From Phaeovulum sp. (GTDB lineage: Bacteria > Pseudomonadota > Alphaproteobacteria > Rhodobacterales > Rhodobacteraceae), in NCBI RefSeq assembly GCF_030684035.1, contig NZ_JAUXPI010000003.1:1-64000 (forward strand): a stretch of 64,000 bases of DNA, written 5' to 3'. Positions within the stretch are counted from its first letter, which is position 1; each line of letters begins with the position of its first letter. This document shows positions 1 through 9,082 of this stretch, in pieces. The position numbers were made by a program, and so were the translations under genes. Under the pieces are notes generated by a model. That model searched no databases. It saw nothing but the letters and a program-made list of their open reading frames with translations, and was not told the DNA's origin.

Positions 1-337
1 GGTCCTGTTTGCGCCGCGTCCCGTCGTCATCGGCCTGCTCTGCTTTGGGCCTCGTCCGTCGCGGTATGGGTTTGTTTTGGCGGTCAATCGTGGCCTGATC
101 TTGGCGGGCATCGTACATTTTCGGGGAAACGAAAGATTTTGTGCTAATTCTCATAACCAAATGAAATATAAAGGCTAAATTTCAAATTCACGATATCGGC
201 AGCGGTTTTTCAGCAGCAGAGGGAGCCGACACCCTGCCCGAATCCGCGCGGTTTTTCCGGTTTTTCTGGCTTTGCCGTTGATTTTCCGGGATAAGAAAGA
301 AAAGACGAGAACGAGGCAAAGCAGGATTTCCGCGGCA
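1..337. other. Left-edge region without a recognised gene
   Basis: Positions 119-240 are clearly more AT-rich than the rest of the window and probably hold promoters for the flanking genes. On the minus strand an open frame starts with ATG at 118 and runs off the left edge without a stop. It would encode a charged N-terminus beginning MYDARQDQAT, but there is no convincing ribosome-binding site and its third-position GC is lower than in neighbouring genes. It may be the start of a real gene, but I do not recognise a family. Confidence 0.3.
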
Positions 338-1159
338 ATGCAGCGGCTGACAGGCGTGATGGTGATCTGCGCGGTGCTGGGCGGCGTGCAGGCTGCGGCC
401 GAAAACGGCCCGCAGCCCTATCCCGATTTCACCTTCAAACGGGTGGGGGTGCCCGAGCCGGGTACGCGGCGGCTGACGATTCAGATCGACCCCAAGGAAC
501 AGGCGCGGCTGTTGCAGGCGGTAATGCCGCCGCCCGTGGCAGCTGCCGCCAGTCCCGAAGCAGCGGCCACGCCGGACCCCTACGGCTGGTTCTGGTCCGA
601 AGTTTCGCCAGCGCTTGGCGACGGGGCGGGGCGGTTTCAGCAGGCGATGGTGGTGCTCGGGCGGGCCCCGGGCGCGGACCAGTCGGGGCTGCGGTTGCAG
701 CAGTTGCAGGACATTGCGGCGGTGCATGGCAAGGCGATACTCACGGCCACCGTGGGCACCAGGGTTTCGCCAGCGCTGGTGCTGGCGGTGATCGCCGTCG
801 AAAGCGGTGGTCGCGCCGATGCGGTTTCGCGCTCGGGGGCGGTCGGGCTGATGCAGCTCATTCCCGCCACCGCCGACCGCTTCAAGGTGGCCGACAGCAC
901 CCAAGCTGCGCAGAACATTCGTGGCGGCGTTGCCTACCTTGATTGGCTGATGCGCGAGTTCGGCGGTGACCCGGTTCTGGTGCTTGCCGCTTACAATTCG
1001 GGCGAGAACGCGGTGAAGGGTGCCGGTGGCGTGCCGGGCTACCCCGAAACCCGAGCCTATGTGCCCAAGGTGCTTGCCGCCTGGGCGCTGGCGCGCGGGC
1101 TGTGCCTGACGCAGCCGGAACTGGTGTCGGATGGCTGTGTGTTTGCGGTGCGGGGCTGA
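338..1159 (+). CDS. Lytic transglycosylase (SLT domain), exported
   Basis: The 273-residue product starts with a signal peptide (basic MQR, hydrophobic stretch, then AAAENG). I chose ATG 338 because the longer frame adds a charged tail in front of that signal. The C-terminal half is a soluble-lytic-transglycosylase fold. The catalytic Glu is about residue 155 in the motif AVESGG, followed by SGAVGLMQLIP and LAAYNSGENAV, all typical of family 1 lytic transglycosylases. Such enzymes cleave the glycan strand of peptidoglycan in the periplasm, forming 1,6-anhydro-MurNAc. The stop lies 3 bp before the next gene, so the two are probably co-transcribed. The specific substrate or machine it serves cannot be told. 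Confidence 0.85.
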   Translation: MQRLTGVMVICAVLGGVQAAAENGPQPYPDFTFKRVGVPEPGTRRLTIQIDPKEQARLLQAVMPPPVAAAASPEAAATPDPYGWFWSEVSPALGDGAGRFQQAMVVLGRAPGADQSGLRLQQLQDIAAVHGKAILTATVGTRVSPALVLAVIAVESGGRADAVSRSGAVGLMQLIPATADRFKVADSTQAAQNIRGGVAYLDWLMREFGGDPVLVLAAYNSGENAVKGAGGVPGYPETRAYVPKVLAAWALARGLCLTQPELVSDGCVFAVRG

Positions 1160-1162
1160 GCC

Positions 1163-2605
1163 ATGGCCGAGACCGCAAAACCGCTGGTGCTAGATGTCGA
1201 CGGGACGTTTCTCAAGACCGACATGTTGCTGGAGGCGTTCTGGTGCGGGCTTGGCCGCGCGCCCTTTGCCACGCTTGCCTGCCTGCGCCACCTAGCGCAC
1301 CCGGCGCGGCTGAAGGCAGAACTGGCGCGGGTGGCACCGCTGCGCACCGATCTGTTGCCGCTGAACCCCGAGGTTGCCGCGCTGGCGCTTGCCAGCCATG
1401 CCGAGGGGCGCGAGGTGGTGCTTGCCTCGGCCTCCGACGTCACCCAGGTGGCGCGCCTGGCGGCGGATTATGGCTTTTCCACGCAGGTCTATGCTTCGGA
1501 TGGCGCGGTGAACCTGAAGGGCGAGGCCAAGGCGCAGGCACTTCTGCGCGACATGGGCGAGCGCGGCTTTGACTATGCGGGCAATTCTACCGCCGATCTT
1601 GCGGTCTGGAAGCGCGCCGAGAATGCGCTGGTGGTGGGCCGGGTGCGCGGCACCGAGGCCTTGACCGCCGCTGGCCAGACCGTGGTGCAACTGCCCGGCG
1701 GCTGGTCCTGGCGGGCGCTGGCCAAGGCATTGCGCCCGCATCAGTGGGTGAAGAACGTGCTGCTGCTGTTGCCGATGATCGCCTCGCATCATTTCGACAG
1801 CGCCACGCTGGTGCAGGTGCTCTGGGGCATTCTGGCGTTTTCCGCCGCCGCCTCGGCGATCTATATCGTCAACGACCTGCTGGATCTGGAGGCCGACCGC
1901 CTGCACCCGACCAAGTGCCACCGCCCGTTTGCCTCGGGCGCGGTGCCGATTGGCGTGGGAATGGCGGCCTCTGGCGCGCTGGTGGCGCTGGCGCTGGGGG
2001 TGGCGGCAGCGCTGAACCCGAGCTTTCTGGGCGTGGTGGCGCTTTACATGCTTACCTCGCTTGCCTATTCGCTGCGCCTGAAGCGAATGCGCTGGGTCGA
2101 TATTGCCACGCTTGCGGCGCTATACACGCTCCGCGTGGTGGCGGGGGCGGCGGCGGGGCAGGTGGATACCTCGGTCTATATGCTGATCTTCATTTTCCCG
2201 GTGTTCGTGACGCTCGGCTGTGTCAAGCGGCTCACCGAACTCACGCTTGCCACTTCGGACGAGCGGCTGCCGGGGCGCGGTTATGGCCGCCCGGACCGGG
2301 GCGATCTGCTGAATGTTGCCGGGCTCGGGGTATTTGGCGCGCTGCTGATCTTTTTTCGCTATTCGCTGTCGGAACAGGGGCGCGAGCTTTACCCCGACAC
2401 CTGGCTTTTGTGGCTGGCGATGCTGCCGATGGGCTGGTGGCTTATCCGCATGGTGGTGCTTGGCTGGCGCGGCAAGCAGGACTATGACCCGATCGTGTTC
2501 GCGCTGCGCGACAAGCTTGGCCTCGGCATTCTGATGCTGACGCTCAGCCTGATGTTCTGGGCGGCGGGGATGTGGTCGGACTGGTTCGGCGGTCTCGGCT
2601 TCTGA
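1163..2605 (+). CDS. HAD phosphatase-UbiA prenyltransferase fusion (decaprenyl-phosphate phosphoribosyltransferase-like)
   Basis: The 480-residue protein has two domains. Residues 1 to about 190 are a HAD-type phosphatase with motif I DVDGT (D11, D13). Residues about 195-480 are a multi-pass UbiA prenyltransferase carrying the Asp-rich motif NDLLDLEAD at 237-245, followed by H-P-T-K and RP. That second motif matches the family of 5-phosphoribosyl-1-diphosphate:decaprenyl-phosphate transferases (mycobacterial Rv3806c). The inferred role is to attach phosphoribose to a polyprenyl phosphate and then remove the 5'-phosphate. This fits the convergent DprE1/DprE2-like genes that begin just 3 bp after its stop. 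The substrate is inferred from family and context. Confidence 0.8.
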   Translation: MAETAKPLVLDVDGTFLKTDMLLEAFWCGLGRAPFATLACLRHLAHPARLKAELARVAPLRTDLLPLNPEVAALALASHAEGREVVLASASDVTQVARLAADYGFSTQVYASDGAVNLKGEAKAQALLRDMGERGFDYAGNSTADLAVWKRAENALVVGRVRGTEALTAAGQTVVQLPGGWSWRALAKALRPHQWVKNVLLLLPMIASHHFDSATLVQVLWGILAFSAAASAIYIVNDLLDLEADRLHPTKCHRPFASGAVPIGVGMAASGALVALALGVAAALNPSFLGVVALYMLTSLAYSLRLKRMRWVDIATLAALYTLRVVAGAAAGQVDTSVYMLIFIFPVFVTLGCVKRLTELTLATSDERLPGRGYGRPDRGDLLNVAGLGVFGALLIFFRYSLSEQGRELYPDTWLLWLAMLPMGWWLIRMVVLGWRGKQDYDPIVFALRDKLGLGILMLTLSLMFWAAGMWSDWFGGLGF

Positions 2606-2608
2606 GGT

Positions 2609-3349
2609 TCAGATCTTCAGCCTCTTGAAGATCGGCTCCGGCACCATGCGGATGATCAGCATGATCCAGCGCCAGAAGAAGGGCGCATAGATCACGTTGC
2701 GCCGCTTGCGCGCCGCCCTGAGAATGGCGCGTGCCACCGCTTCGGGCGCAGCCACAATGAACATGCCGGGCAGGCCCCAGGTCATGGCGGTATCGACAAA
2801 GCCGGGCTTTACCGTGACCACATGCACCCCTGACCGCCCAAGGCGGTTGCGCAAGCCCGACAGGTAGGTGTGAAACGCCGCCTTGGCCGCGCCGTAAACG
2901 TAGTTTCCAAGCCGCCCCCGGTCGCCCGCCACCGAGCCGATGCCGACAACAGAGCCGCCACCGCGCGCCTCAAGCATGGGCGCGAGAAGGTGCAGAAACT
3001 CGGCGGGGCCGGTGAAATTGTCGGCCAGAACGCCGCCGATCAGGCCGGGGTTGCCGTCAATCTCGGCCTGCGGCGGCATCGAGCCGGTGAAAACCGCCAC
3101 GTTCAGCTCTCCCTCCTCGGCAGCGGCGCGCGCAAGGAGCGGCGCGAAGCATGCGGCATCGCGGGCATCGAAGGGTATCGCCTCGGCCAGCCGCGCGCCG
3201 CGCAACCGGCAATCGGTGGCGATCAGTGCAAGGTCGGCCGCGTCGCGGCCCGCCAGCAGCAGCCCCGCACCGGTTGCGGCGAGCGCGCGGGCGGTGGCGC
3301 GGGCCATGGCGGAAGAGGCGCCAAGAATGATCCAGGTCTTGTCCATCAT
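2609..3349 (-). CDS. SDR-family reductase, DprE2-like
   Basis: This 246-residue short-chain dehydrogenase has an N-terminal nucleotide-binding motif (ILGASSAMARATARAL) and the catalytic Tyr-x3-Lys in YGAAK. ATG 3349 overlaps the TGA stop of the upstream oxidase by 4 bp (ATGA), which shows translational coupling, and AGGAG lies just before it. The longer frame upstream lies inside the oxidase gene and is not a better start. DprE2 reduces decaprenylphosphoryl-2-keto-ribose to the arabinose epimer using NADH. That role is inferred from its coupling to a DprE1-like gene. The C-terminal 40 residues are hydrophobic and basic, which suggests membrane association. Confidence 0.8.
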   Translation of the reverse strand: MMDKTWIILGASSAMARATARALAATGAGLLLAGRDAADLALIATDCRLRGARLAEAIPFDARDAACFAPLLARAAAEEGELNVAVFTGSMPPQAEIDGNPGLIGGVLADNFTGPAEFLHLLAPMLEARGGGSVVGIGSVAGDRGRLGNYVYGAAKAAFHTYLSGLRNRLGRSGVHVVTVKPGFVDTAMTWGLPGMFIVAAPEAVARAILRAARKRRNVIYAPFFWRWIMLIIRMVPEPIFKRLKI

Positions 3350-4644
3350 GCCGCACTCCTCAGCCCGAGCCTGCGCACGAGGTCGGTGATCAGATCGCCA
3401 TTCGGGTCGGCGCGAAGCACCTCTTCGCGCCATTCGCCTAGTTCGGGATACATGGCGCGCACCGGGCTGCCTTCGGCCAGGCTGTCCTTGGCGAAGTAAA
3501 GTCGCCCGCCCGCCTCGACGGTGCGCCCTTCAAGCCTGCGGATCAGCGCGCGCGCCGCATCGCGGTTTGGGAAATCGATGGCGAGGGTGTAGCCTTCCAT
3601 CGGAAAGCTGAGATAGCCCGCGCGCCCCGGCCCCATGCGTTTGAGCACCGCCAGCGGCGAGCAGAGGCCGGATTCGGCGATCTCCGCCAGCATCGCGCGC
3701 AGGGCGGGTGCCGAGCTCAGCGGCACCACGCATTGGAACTGGTGAAAGCCGCGCCGCCCGTAAAGCCGGTTCCATTCAAGGATCTTGTCGAGCGGAAAGA
3801 AGAAGGCACCGACCGCTTTCACCGTGGTGCGCCCGCGTGCCGGAACGCGGCGGTAGTAAAGCGCGTTGAAGGCCCGCACCACCGGGGCGGAAAGCGCGAA
3901 ATGCGGCGCGTTCATCGGCACGGTGGCGGCTGGCACATGGTCTTTCACCAGCCCCGCAGACGATTCCGCCTCCTCGACAATGCCGCGCCCAAGCGACGCG
4001 CCCTTGGCGGTGCCGTCGATCCAGCCGACGGTATAGGTGGCGGTCGATGCGTCAAGCAGGGCCAGATGCTCGTCCCAGTTCTCGGCCCGCCGCTCGGTCA
4101 CCATCATCGCGGCACCGTTGCAGGGGCGCATTTGCAGGGTGGCCGAAACGATTACCCCGGTCTGGCCAAGCCCGCCTGCGGTGGCGCGAAATAGCGGCGT
4201 GCCCGCCGCGACCTCGACCAGTTCACCATGTTGCAGCAGGGTCAGACGGGTGACGTGCTGGGCAAAGCTGCCGGCGTTGTGGTGGTTCTTGCCGTGCACA
4301 TCCTGCGCGATGCAGCCGCCGATGGTGGCAAAGCCGGTGCCGGGCATGACGGCGGGCAGCCAGCCCTTTGGTGCGAAAAGCGCGGCGAGATCGCCGATCC
4401 GCACGCCCGCCTCGGCCTCCAAGAGGCCGCTGGCGGGGTCGAAGGCCAGCAGCCGGTCAAGCCGGGTCATGTCGATGGCGCGGCCTTCGCCGTTGGTCGC
4501 CGCATCGCCATAGCTGCGGCGCAGGCCGAAGGCGGGGGCGGCGGGCAGGGCCAAAAGCTCGGCGCGCCGTTCAGGCCGCGCGATCTCGCCCGTTACCTTC
4601 AAGGCGCGGCCCCAGCCGGAGTATTCAGCGGTCTTCCAGATCAT
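3346..4644 (-). CDS. FAD-dependent oxidoreductase, DprE1-like
   Basis: This 432-residue VAO-type flavoprotein carries the FAD-binding motifs RRSYGDAA near the N-terminus and GGCIAQDVHGKNHHNAGSF in the middle, both characteristic of decaprenylphosphoryl-ribose 2'-oxidase. It would oxidise the 2'-hydroxyl of a polyprenylphosphoryl ribose for the DprE2-like partner. ATG 4644 overlaps the stop of the upstream membrane protein gene (ATGA), and the 3' end overlaps the SDR gene in the same way. The position corresponding to mycobacterial Cys387, the target of benzothiazinone drugs, appears to be Ala355 in the sequence TLAIDF. The physiological substrate is inferred. Confidence 0.82.
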   Translation of the reverse strand: MIWKTAEYSGWGRALKVTGEIARPERRAELLALPAAPAFGLRRSYGDAATNGEGRAIDMTRLDRLLAFDPASGLLEAEAGVRIGDLAALFAPKGWLPAVMPGTGFATIGGCIAQDVHGKNHHNAGSFAQHVTRLTLLQHGELVEVAAGTPLFRATAGGLGQTGVIVSATLQMRPCNGAAMMVTERRAENWDEHLALLDASTATYTVGWIDGTAKGASLGRGIVEEAESSAGLVKDHVPAATVPMNAPHFALSAPVVRAFNALYYRRVPARGRTTVKAVGAFFFPLDKILEWNRLYGRRGFHQFQCVVPLSSAPALRAMLAEIAESGLCSPLAVLKRMGPGRAGYLSFPMEGYTLAIDFPNRDAARALIRRLEGRTVEAGGRLYFAKDSLAEGSPVRAMYPELGEWREEVLRADPNGDLITDLVRRLGLRSAA

Positions 4645-5633
4645 CTTCGGCCTCTCAGCGATATGCGTTCGGCGAGCGGAAACACCGCAAGCCCGATGGC
4701 GATGGCGAACCACAGCGTTGTTACCCGGATCACGGCGGTTGCGGCAAGCGCCACCTCCATCGGCACCCCGCCCGCCGCCAAGAGCGCCACCATTGCCGCC
4801 TCTGCTCCGCCGAGGCCCCCCGGCGCGCCGGTCAGGCCCCCGGCGAGCGAGGCAAAGAGAAAGATCGCCAGCGCCTTCCAGAGCCCGATATCGGCCCCCA
4901 TCCAGCCCAGGAGCAGGTGGAAGGCATAGCCCTCGGCACCCCAGCCGACGAGGCCCGCTGCAAGTGCTGCGGCCATGGTGGGCGGGTGGCTGAAGCGGGC
5001 AAGGCTGCGCGCGGCGGCGCGGGCGCGGACGAATCCGCGCCGAAAGCGCCCGCTGGCGCGGTAGGTCAGTGTCAGCGCCGCCGCGAGCAGGCGCGGCCGC
5101 GTCACCACCACCCCCGCGCCAAAGGCGAGCACCACGACCGGTAGCGCCCCGGCGATGCCCCCTGCCGCAAGCGACACCGCGAGGCCGAGCAGCAGCGCCA
5201 TGGCCAAAAGGTCATAGGCGCGGTCCATCAGCACCAAAGGGGCCGAGCGTTCGACCGCCCATCCGGTTTCGCGCCGGATCCAGCGCATCCGCACCAGCTC
5301 GCCCACCCGGCCCGGTGTCACGCTCATCGCAAAACCGCCGAGGAAATGGCGCAGGTTGGCGGCAAGGCCGGTGGGCAGGCCTAGCCGCTGCGCGAAGATG
5401 TGCCAGCGCAGCCCGCGCAAGAGGTAGTTGGCCGATGAAAGCAGCAATAGCGCGATGACCTCCAGCGCCGTCAGCCGGGCGATCTGGCCCCAAGTCTCGC
5501 GCCAGCCGGTAGCGGCGGCAAGGCCGATAAGGCCGAAGGCGACCAACGCCAGAAGCCCCGCCAGAAGCGCACGGTCGCGCCAGCGGCGGCTGGGCACGGC
5601 TGGCGGCGTGAGGGGCGCGCTTTGCATGTTCAT
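4641..5633 (-). CDS. LPG-synthase-like (UPF0104) integral membrane protein
   Basis: The 330-residue protein has about eight predicted membrane segments, beginning with a hydrophobic helix near residues 25-45. It resembles the flippase-like domain of lysylphosphatidylglycerol synthases, with RVGELVRMRW and a Gly-rich GGLTGAPGGLGGAEA segment typical of the UPF0104/LPG_synthase_TM family. The catalytic synthase domain is absent, as in many stand-alone family members. It is the first gene of a three-gene minus-strand operon with the DprE1- and DprE2-like genes, so it may move or use a polyprenyl-linked sugar. That role is inference from gene order only. Confidence 0.7.
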   Translation of the reverse strand: MNMQSAPLTPPAVPSRRWRDRALLAGLLALVAFGLIGLAAATGWRETWGQIARLTALEVIALLLLSSANYLLRGLRWHIFAQRLGLPTGLAANLRHFLGGFAMSVTPGRVGELVRMRWIRRETGWAVERSAPLVLMDRAYDLLAMALLLGLAVSLAAGGIAGALPVVVLAFGAGVVVTRPRLLAAALTLTYRASGRFRRGFVRARAAARSLARFSHPPTMAAALAAGLVGWGAEGYAFHLLLGWMGADIGLWKALAIFLFASLAGGLTGAPGGLGGAEAAMVALLAAGGVPMEVALAATAVIRVTTLWFAIAIGLAVFPLAERISLRGRR

Positions 5634-5716
5634 TACCGCGCGATTAGCGACGGATTGGGGCAGGAATATGGAGTTGTTTCCGAATTGATAACAGTGAATT
5701 CGTCACCATGGCAAAG

Positions 5717-5736
5717 GGCGGCCCGCCGGGGCCGCC
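5717..5736 (-). terminator. Hairpin downstream of the CoA-transferase operon
   Basis: A perfect 8-bp GC stem (GGCGGCCC / GGGCCGCC) with a 4-nt loop lies 20 bp beyond the stop of the minus-strand CoA-transferase B gene. The following minus-strand bases are CTTTGCC, so the U-tract is weak. It fits an intrinsic terminator or a transcript-stabilising hairpin. Confidence 0.5.
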
Positions 5737-5755
5737 GCTTCGGCAGTTCAGCCGG

Positions 5756-6385
5756 TCAGTTGACCAGCGTCGCTTCGGTCGCAGCGCGCAGTTCCGCCTC
5801 GGTCACGCCATCGGCCAGTTCGACAATCTTCAGCCCCCCCGGCACCACGTCGAGCACGCCAAGGTTGGTGATGATCCGGTGCACGCAGGCCTTGCCGGTA
5901 AGCGGCAGGGTGCATTGGTGCAGCACCTTCGATTCGCCGTGCTTGTTGGCGTGGTCCATCACCACCACCACGCGCTTGACCCCTGCCACAAGATCCATCG
6001 CGCCGCCCATGCCCTTGACCAGTTTGCCGGGGATCATCCAGTTGGCCAGATCGCCGTTCTCGCTCACCTCCATGGCACCCAGAATCGCCATGGCGATCTT
6101 GCCGCCGCGGATCATCGCGAAACTTTGCGCGCTATCGAAATAGGCGGAATGCGGCAATTCGCTGATCGTCTGCTTGCCGGCGTTGATCAGGTCGGCGTCT
6201 TCCTCGCCCGCCAGCGGAAACGGGCCAATCCCGAGCATGCCGTTTTCCGATTGCAGGGTCACGGTCATGCCTTCGGGAATGTAGTTCGCCACCAGCGTCG
6301 GAATGCCGATGCCGAGGTTCACATACATGCCGTCTTGCAGTTCCTTTGCCGCCCGCGCGGCCAGTTGGTTGCGATCCCAGGGCAT
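5756..6385 (-). CDS. scoB: 3-oxoacid CoA-transferase, subunit B
   Basis: The 209-residue product shows the subunit B signatures [13 protein letters not shown] near residue 25 and [12 protein letters not shown], which contains the catalytic Glu that forms the CoA thioester intermediate. The enzyme moves CoA from succinyl-CoA to a 3-oxoacid such as acetoacetate in the cytoplasm. This lets the cell use ketone bodies or mobilise polyhydroxybutyrate. The start lies 1 bp after the stop of subunit A. The length is normal for the family. The preferred 3-oxoacid (acetoacetate or 3-oxoadipate) cannot be settled from sequence, but no aromatic degradation genes are nearby, so acetoacetate is favoured. 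Confidence 0.88.
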   Translation of the reverse strand: MPWDRNQLAARAAKELQDGMYVNLGIGIPTLVANYIPEGMTVTLQSENGMLGIGPFPLAGEEDADLINAGKQTISELPHSAYFDSAQSFAMIRGGKIAMAILGAMEVSENGDLANWMIPGKLVKGMGGAMDLVAGVKRVVVVMDHANKHGESKVLHQCTLPLTGKACVHRIITNLGVLDVVPGGLKIVELADGVTEAELRAATEATLVN

Positions 6386-6386
6386 G

Positions 6387-7082
6387 TCAGGCGCTCCTCA
6401 CTGTGCGTTGTTCGATGCGTTTCTCGTGATGCCCCTGAATGATCCGGTGCACATAGATGCCGGGCAGGTGGATGCAGTCGGGGTCAAAGGTGCCGACCGG
6501 CACGATCTCTTCCACCTCGGCCACGCAGACCCGGCCACAGGTGGCGGCGGGCACGTTGAAGTTGCGCGCGGTCTTGCGGAAGACGAGGTTGCCGCTGGTG
6601 TCGGCCTTCCAGGCCTTGACGATGGCAAGATCGGTGACGATCCCGGTTTCCAGAATATAGGTCTCGCCGTTGAAATCCTTGTGTTCCTTGCCCTCGGCAA
6701 TCACCGTGCCGACCCCGGTCTTGGTGTAAAAGCCGGGAATGCCCGCGCCGCCCGCCCGCATCCGCTCGGCCAGGGTGCCTTGCGGGTTGAATTCCAGCTC
6801 GAGCTCGCCCGAAAGAAACTGGCGCATGAATTCGGCGTTTTCGCCGACATAGGACGATTGCATCTTCTTGATCTGCCGCGTTGCCAGCAACACACCAAGG
6901 CCGAAATCATCGACCCCGCAGTTGTTCGAGGCAATGGTGATGTCTTTCGTGCTCGCGTCCTTGATGGCGGCAATCAGCAATTCCGGAATGCCGCAAAGAC
7001 CGAAGCCCCCGGCGGCAATCGACATGCCGTCATGCAAAAGACCGTCGAGCGCGGCGCTGGCGCTGGCATAGACCTTTTTCAT
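6387..7082 (-). CDS. scoA: 3-oxoacid CoA-transferase, subunit A
   Basis: The 231-residue subunit starts MKKVYAS at ATG 7082 behind a G-rich ribosome-binding site (GGGGGAG). The extra 20 residues of the longer frame have no family character. It shows the [10 protein letters not shown] motif of CoA-transferase family I subunit A and the [15 protein letters not shown] segment. It pairs with the next gene to form the heteromeric enzyme. A 150-bp gap with the divergent lipoprotein gene at 7234 contains the likely promoter. Confidence 0.88.
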   Translation of the reverse strand: MKKVYASASAALDGLLHDGMSIAAGGFGLCGIPELLIAAIKDASTKDITIASNNCGVDDFGLGVLLATRQIKKMQSSYVGENAEFMRQFLSGELELEFNPQGTLAERMRAGGAGIPGFYTKTGVGTVIAEGKEHKDFNGETYILETGIVTDLAIVKAWKADTSGNLVFRKTARNFNVPAATCGRVCVAEVEEIVPVGTFDPDCIHLPGIYVHRIIQGHHEKRIEQRTVRSA

Positions 7083-7233
7083 CGAAAACTCCCCCCAAGA
7101 ACCGGTCGGCGAAGTTGTGACGCCTGCCAAGCGCCAAGTCAATTGCCGCAGCGCGGCAAGGGCCGGAAGCGCGCCACGGCCTTGCGCTTGGCAATGGGCT
7201 GCGCGAAACTGGGGCGCTGGATGGGAATGTTTG

Positions 7234-9081
7234 ATGCGGATTTTTCTGGCACTTGTCCTGGCGGTCGGTCTGGCGGGATGCGCGCGCGATGCGGCACGTC
7301 AAGACATGGCAACCCAAAGCGGCACCGGCGCGCGCCATGCCCATGCGCAGCTTTACCTTTCCGCGACCGGGCCGGAAGCCGGTGCCCGGTCTTTCCTGTT
7401 CTCGGGGCTTGATGCCGCGCGCAGCTCGATCGCGCTTTATTCTATTGCCGATGGCGAGCTTGCGATTGAGGGGCGTTGCGACGGCGCGCTGTTGCTGCGC
7501 CAAGAGACATCGAACGAAATCACGGCGCAGCGCGTGGCCTTGGGCAAGAGTTTCGCGGCCACGCTTGGTCACCGTTCGCGCGGAGATGTCTGGCTTGAAC
7601 CGGCTGCCGAAACCAGCCGCTGCACGCTGCGAGTAAATCCGCAGCGCGGCGCAGGCTATGACATCGTGCTTGAGCGCGAAGAGACGGCAGACCCGGCGCT
7701 GGCGGCCCTTGATGCGCGGCGTGACACCTGCCTGCTGCCCGACACCGCGCGGCTTTCGCCCCTGGAAAGGGTATTTTATGCGCCGCGCGATCTGTCGCAA
7801 AGCTGCGTGATGCCGGCGGGCACCCCGCGATTTCTGGGAAATGCGCTCGAGGCTTTCAATGCCAAGGTCGAGGCGCTGACCGGGGCGCGGCTTTCGCAAT
7901 CGGCGCTTGATGCGGGCAACCCGACCGCGCCGATAGATTTTTCGCGCGCGCCGCAGCTTGACTACATCTGGCTTTCCTACCTCAACCTGCGCGCCGACTA
8001 TTCGGGTTACATGATCTCGCGGATGCTTGCCTACCATGCGGCGCGCGGTGCCGTGGTGCGTATTGCGGTGACCGATGTGCTGATGCTGCCGTTCGACCGC
8101 GCGATTTACGAGGAGCTTGCAGCGCGTTACCCCAATGTGCAGTTGCAGCTGTTCCGCTGGGAGGGCGAGAGCGCGGCCGAGCGCGAGAATCCGCTGCACA
8201 CGATCCACCGCGACCAGCATATCAAGGTCTTTGCCACTTTGGCGCGCGACCCCGCGCGATCCCGCGTGATCATGGGCGGGCGCAATCTGCATGATCCCTT
8301 CGTGTTCGATGCGCCGCGTGACCTTTCGGCCTTCCCGTTCCTGCGCAGCTACAAGGTTGACCAGCAACTGACGCTGAGCTTTTTCCTTGCCTACGAAGAT
8401 TTCGAGATCGAGTTGCGCGGCGGGGCGACAGTGCGCAGCGTGGTGGCGCATCTGGCCAGCTACTGGAACCGCGACCACGCGAGCCAGCGCCCGCGCACAT
8501 TCTCGATCAACGCCCCCGGCGGGGTGGCACAGGGCGGCATGCGGCATTTCATTTCGGTGCCCTATGCCGATGGTCGCGCGCAGGAGGCGCTGTTTGTCGA
8601 GTTGATCGACGCGGCGCGGAGCAGCATCGTTTTCACCGCGCCCTTCCTCAACCTGCCGACCTCGCTCGATGCCGCGTTGCGCCGGGCGGCGGCGCGGGGG
8701 GTCGAGGTTCGAATCATCGCGCGGGTGGATATTGATGAGCCTGCGGGCGCTTTTTCGGCGGCGCTCAACAAGCTTTTCTTCGAAGATTATGCCGATCTCT
8801 TCACCATCATCGGTTATGATCCGCACCCGCGCACGCTGCACACCAAGATCTATGTGTTCGACCGGCAGTTGGCGGTGGTCACCTCGACCAACCTCAATCA
8901 GCGAAGCTTTCTGCACGATACCGAGAATGGCGTGATGATCATCGACCCCGCGACCGTGGCGCGGCTTGAAAGCGTGATCGAGGCCTATGCCGCTCGAGGC
9001 ATTCCGATGGGAACGGAAATCGACATTCCCTTCGCGATGCGCGCCTTGTTGGGCATCGCCGGGGTGCGGCGGCTGTTCTAG
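7234..9081 (+). CDS. Phospholipase D-like lipoprotein
   Basis: The 615-residue protein begins with a lipoprotein signal ([16 protein letters not shown]), predicting lipidation at the Cys after LAG. It has two HKD-type regions. The second is canonical: H536-x-K538 and D543, followed by TSTNLNQRS. The first has H329-x-K331 followed by GGRNLHD, but its Asp lies further along than usual. PLD-family proteins of this two-domain layout act as phosphatidyltransferases, such as cardiolipin synthases, or as phospholipases or nucleases. Being a lipoprotein, this one should face the periplasm or outer membrane. Its actual substrate is unknown. It converges with topA, 1 bp apart. Confidence 0.78.
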   Translation: MRIFLALVLAVGLAGCARDAARQDMATQSGTGARHAHAQLYLSATGPEAGARSFLFSGLDAARSSIALYSIADGELAIEGRCDGALLLRQETSNEITAQRVALGKSFAATLGHRSRGDVWLEPAAETSRCTLRVNPQRGAGYDIVLEREETADPALAALDARRDTCLLPDTARLSPLERVFYAPRDLSQSCVMPAGTPRFLGNALEAFNAKVEALTGARLSQSALDAGNPTAPIDFSRAPQLDYIWLSYLNLRADYSGYMISRMLAYHAARGAVVRIAVTDVLMLPFDRAIYEELAARYPNVQLQLFRWEGESAAERENPLHTIHRDQHIKVFATLARDPARSRVIMGGRNLHDPFVFDAPRDLSAFPFLRSYKVDQQLTLSFFLAYEDFEIELRGGATVRSVVAHLASYWNRDHASQRPRTFSINAPGGVAQGGMRHFISVPYADGRAQEALFVELIDAARSSIVFTAPFLNLPTSLDAALRRAAARGVEVRIIARVDIDEPAGAFSAALNKLFFEDYADLFTIIGYDPHPRTLHTKIYVFDRQLAVVTSTNLNQRSFLHDTENGVMIIDPATVARLESVIEAYAARGIPMGTEIDIPFAMRALLGIAGVRRLF

Positions 9082-9082
9082 A

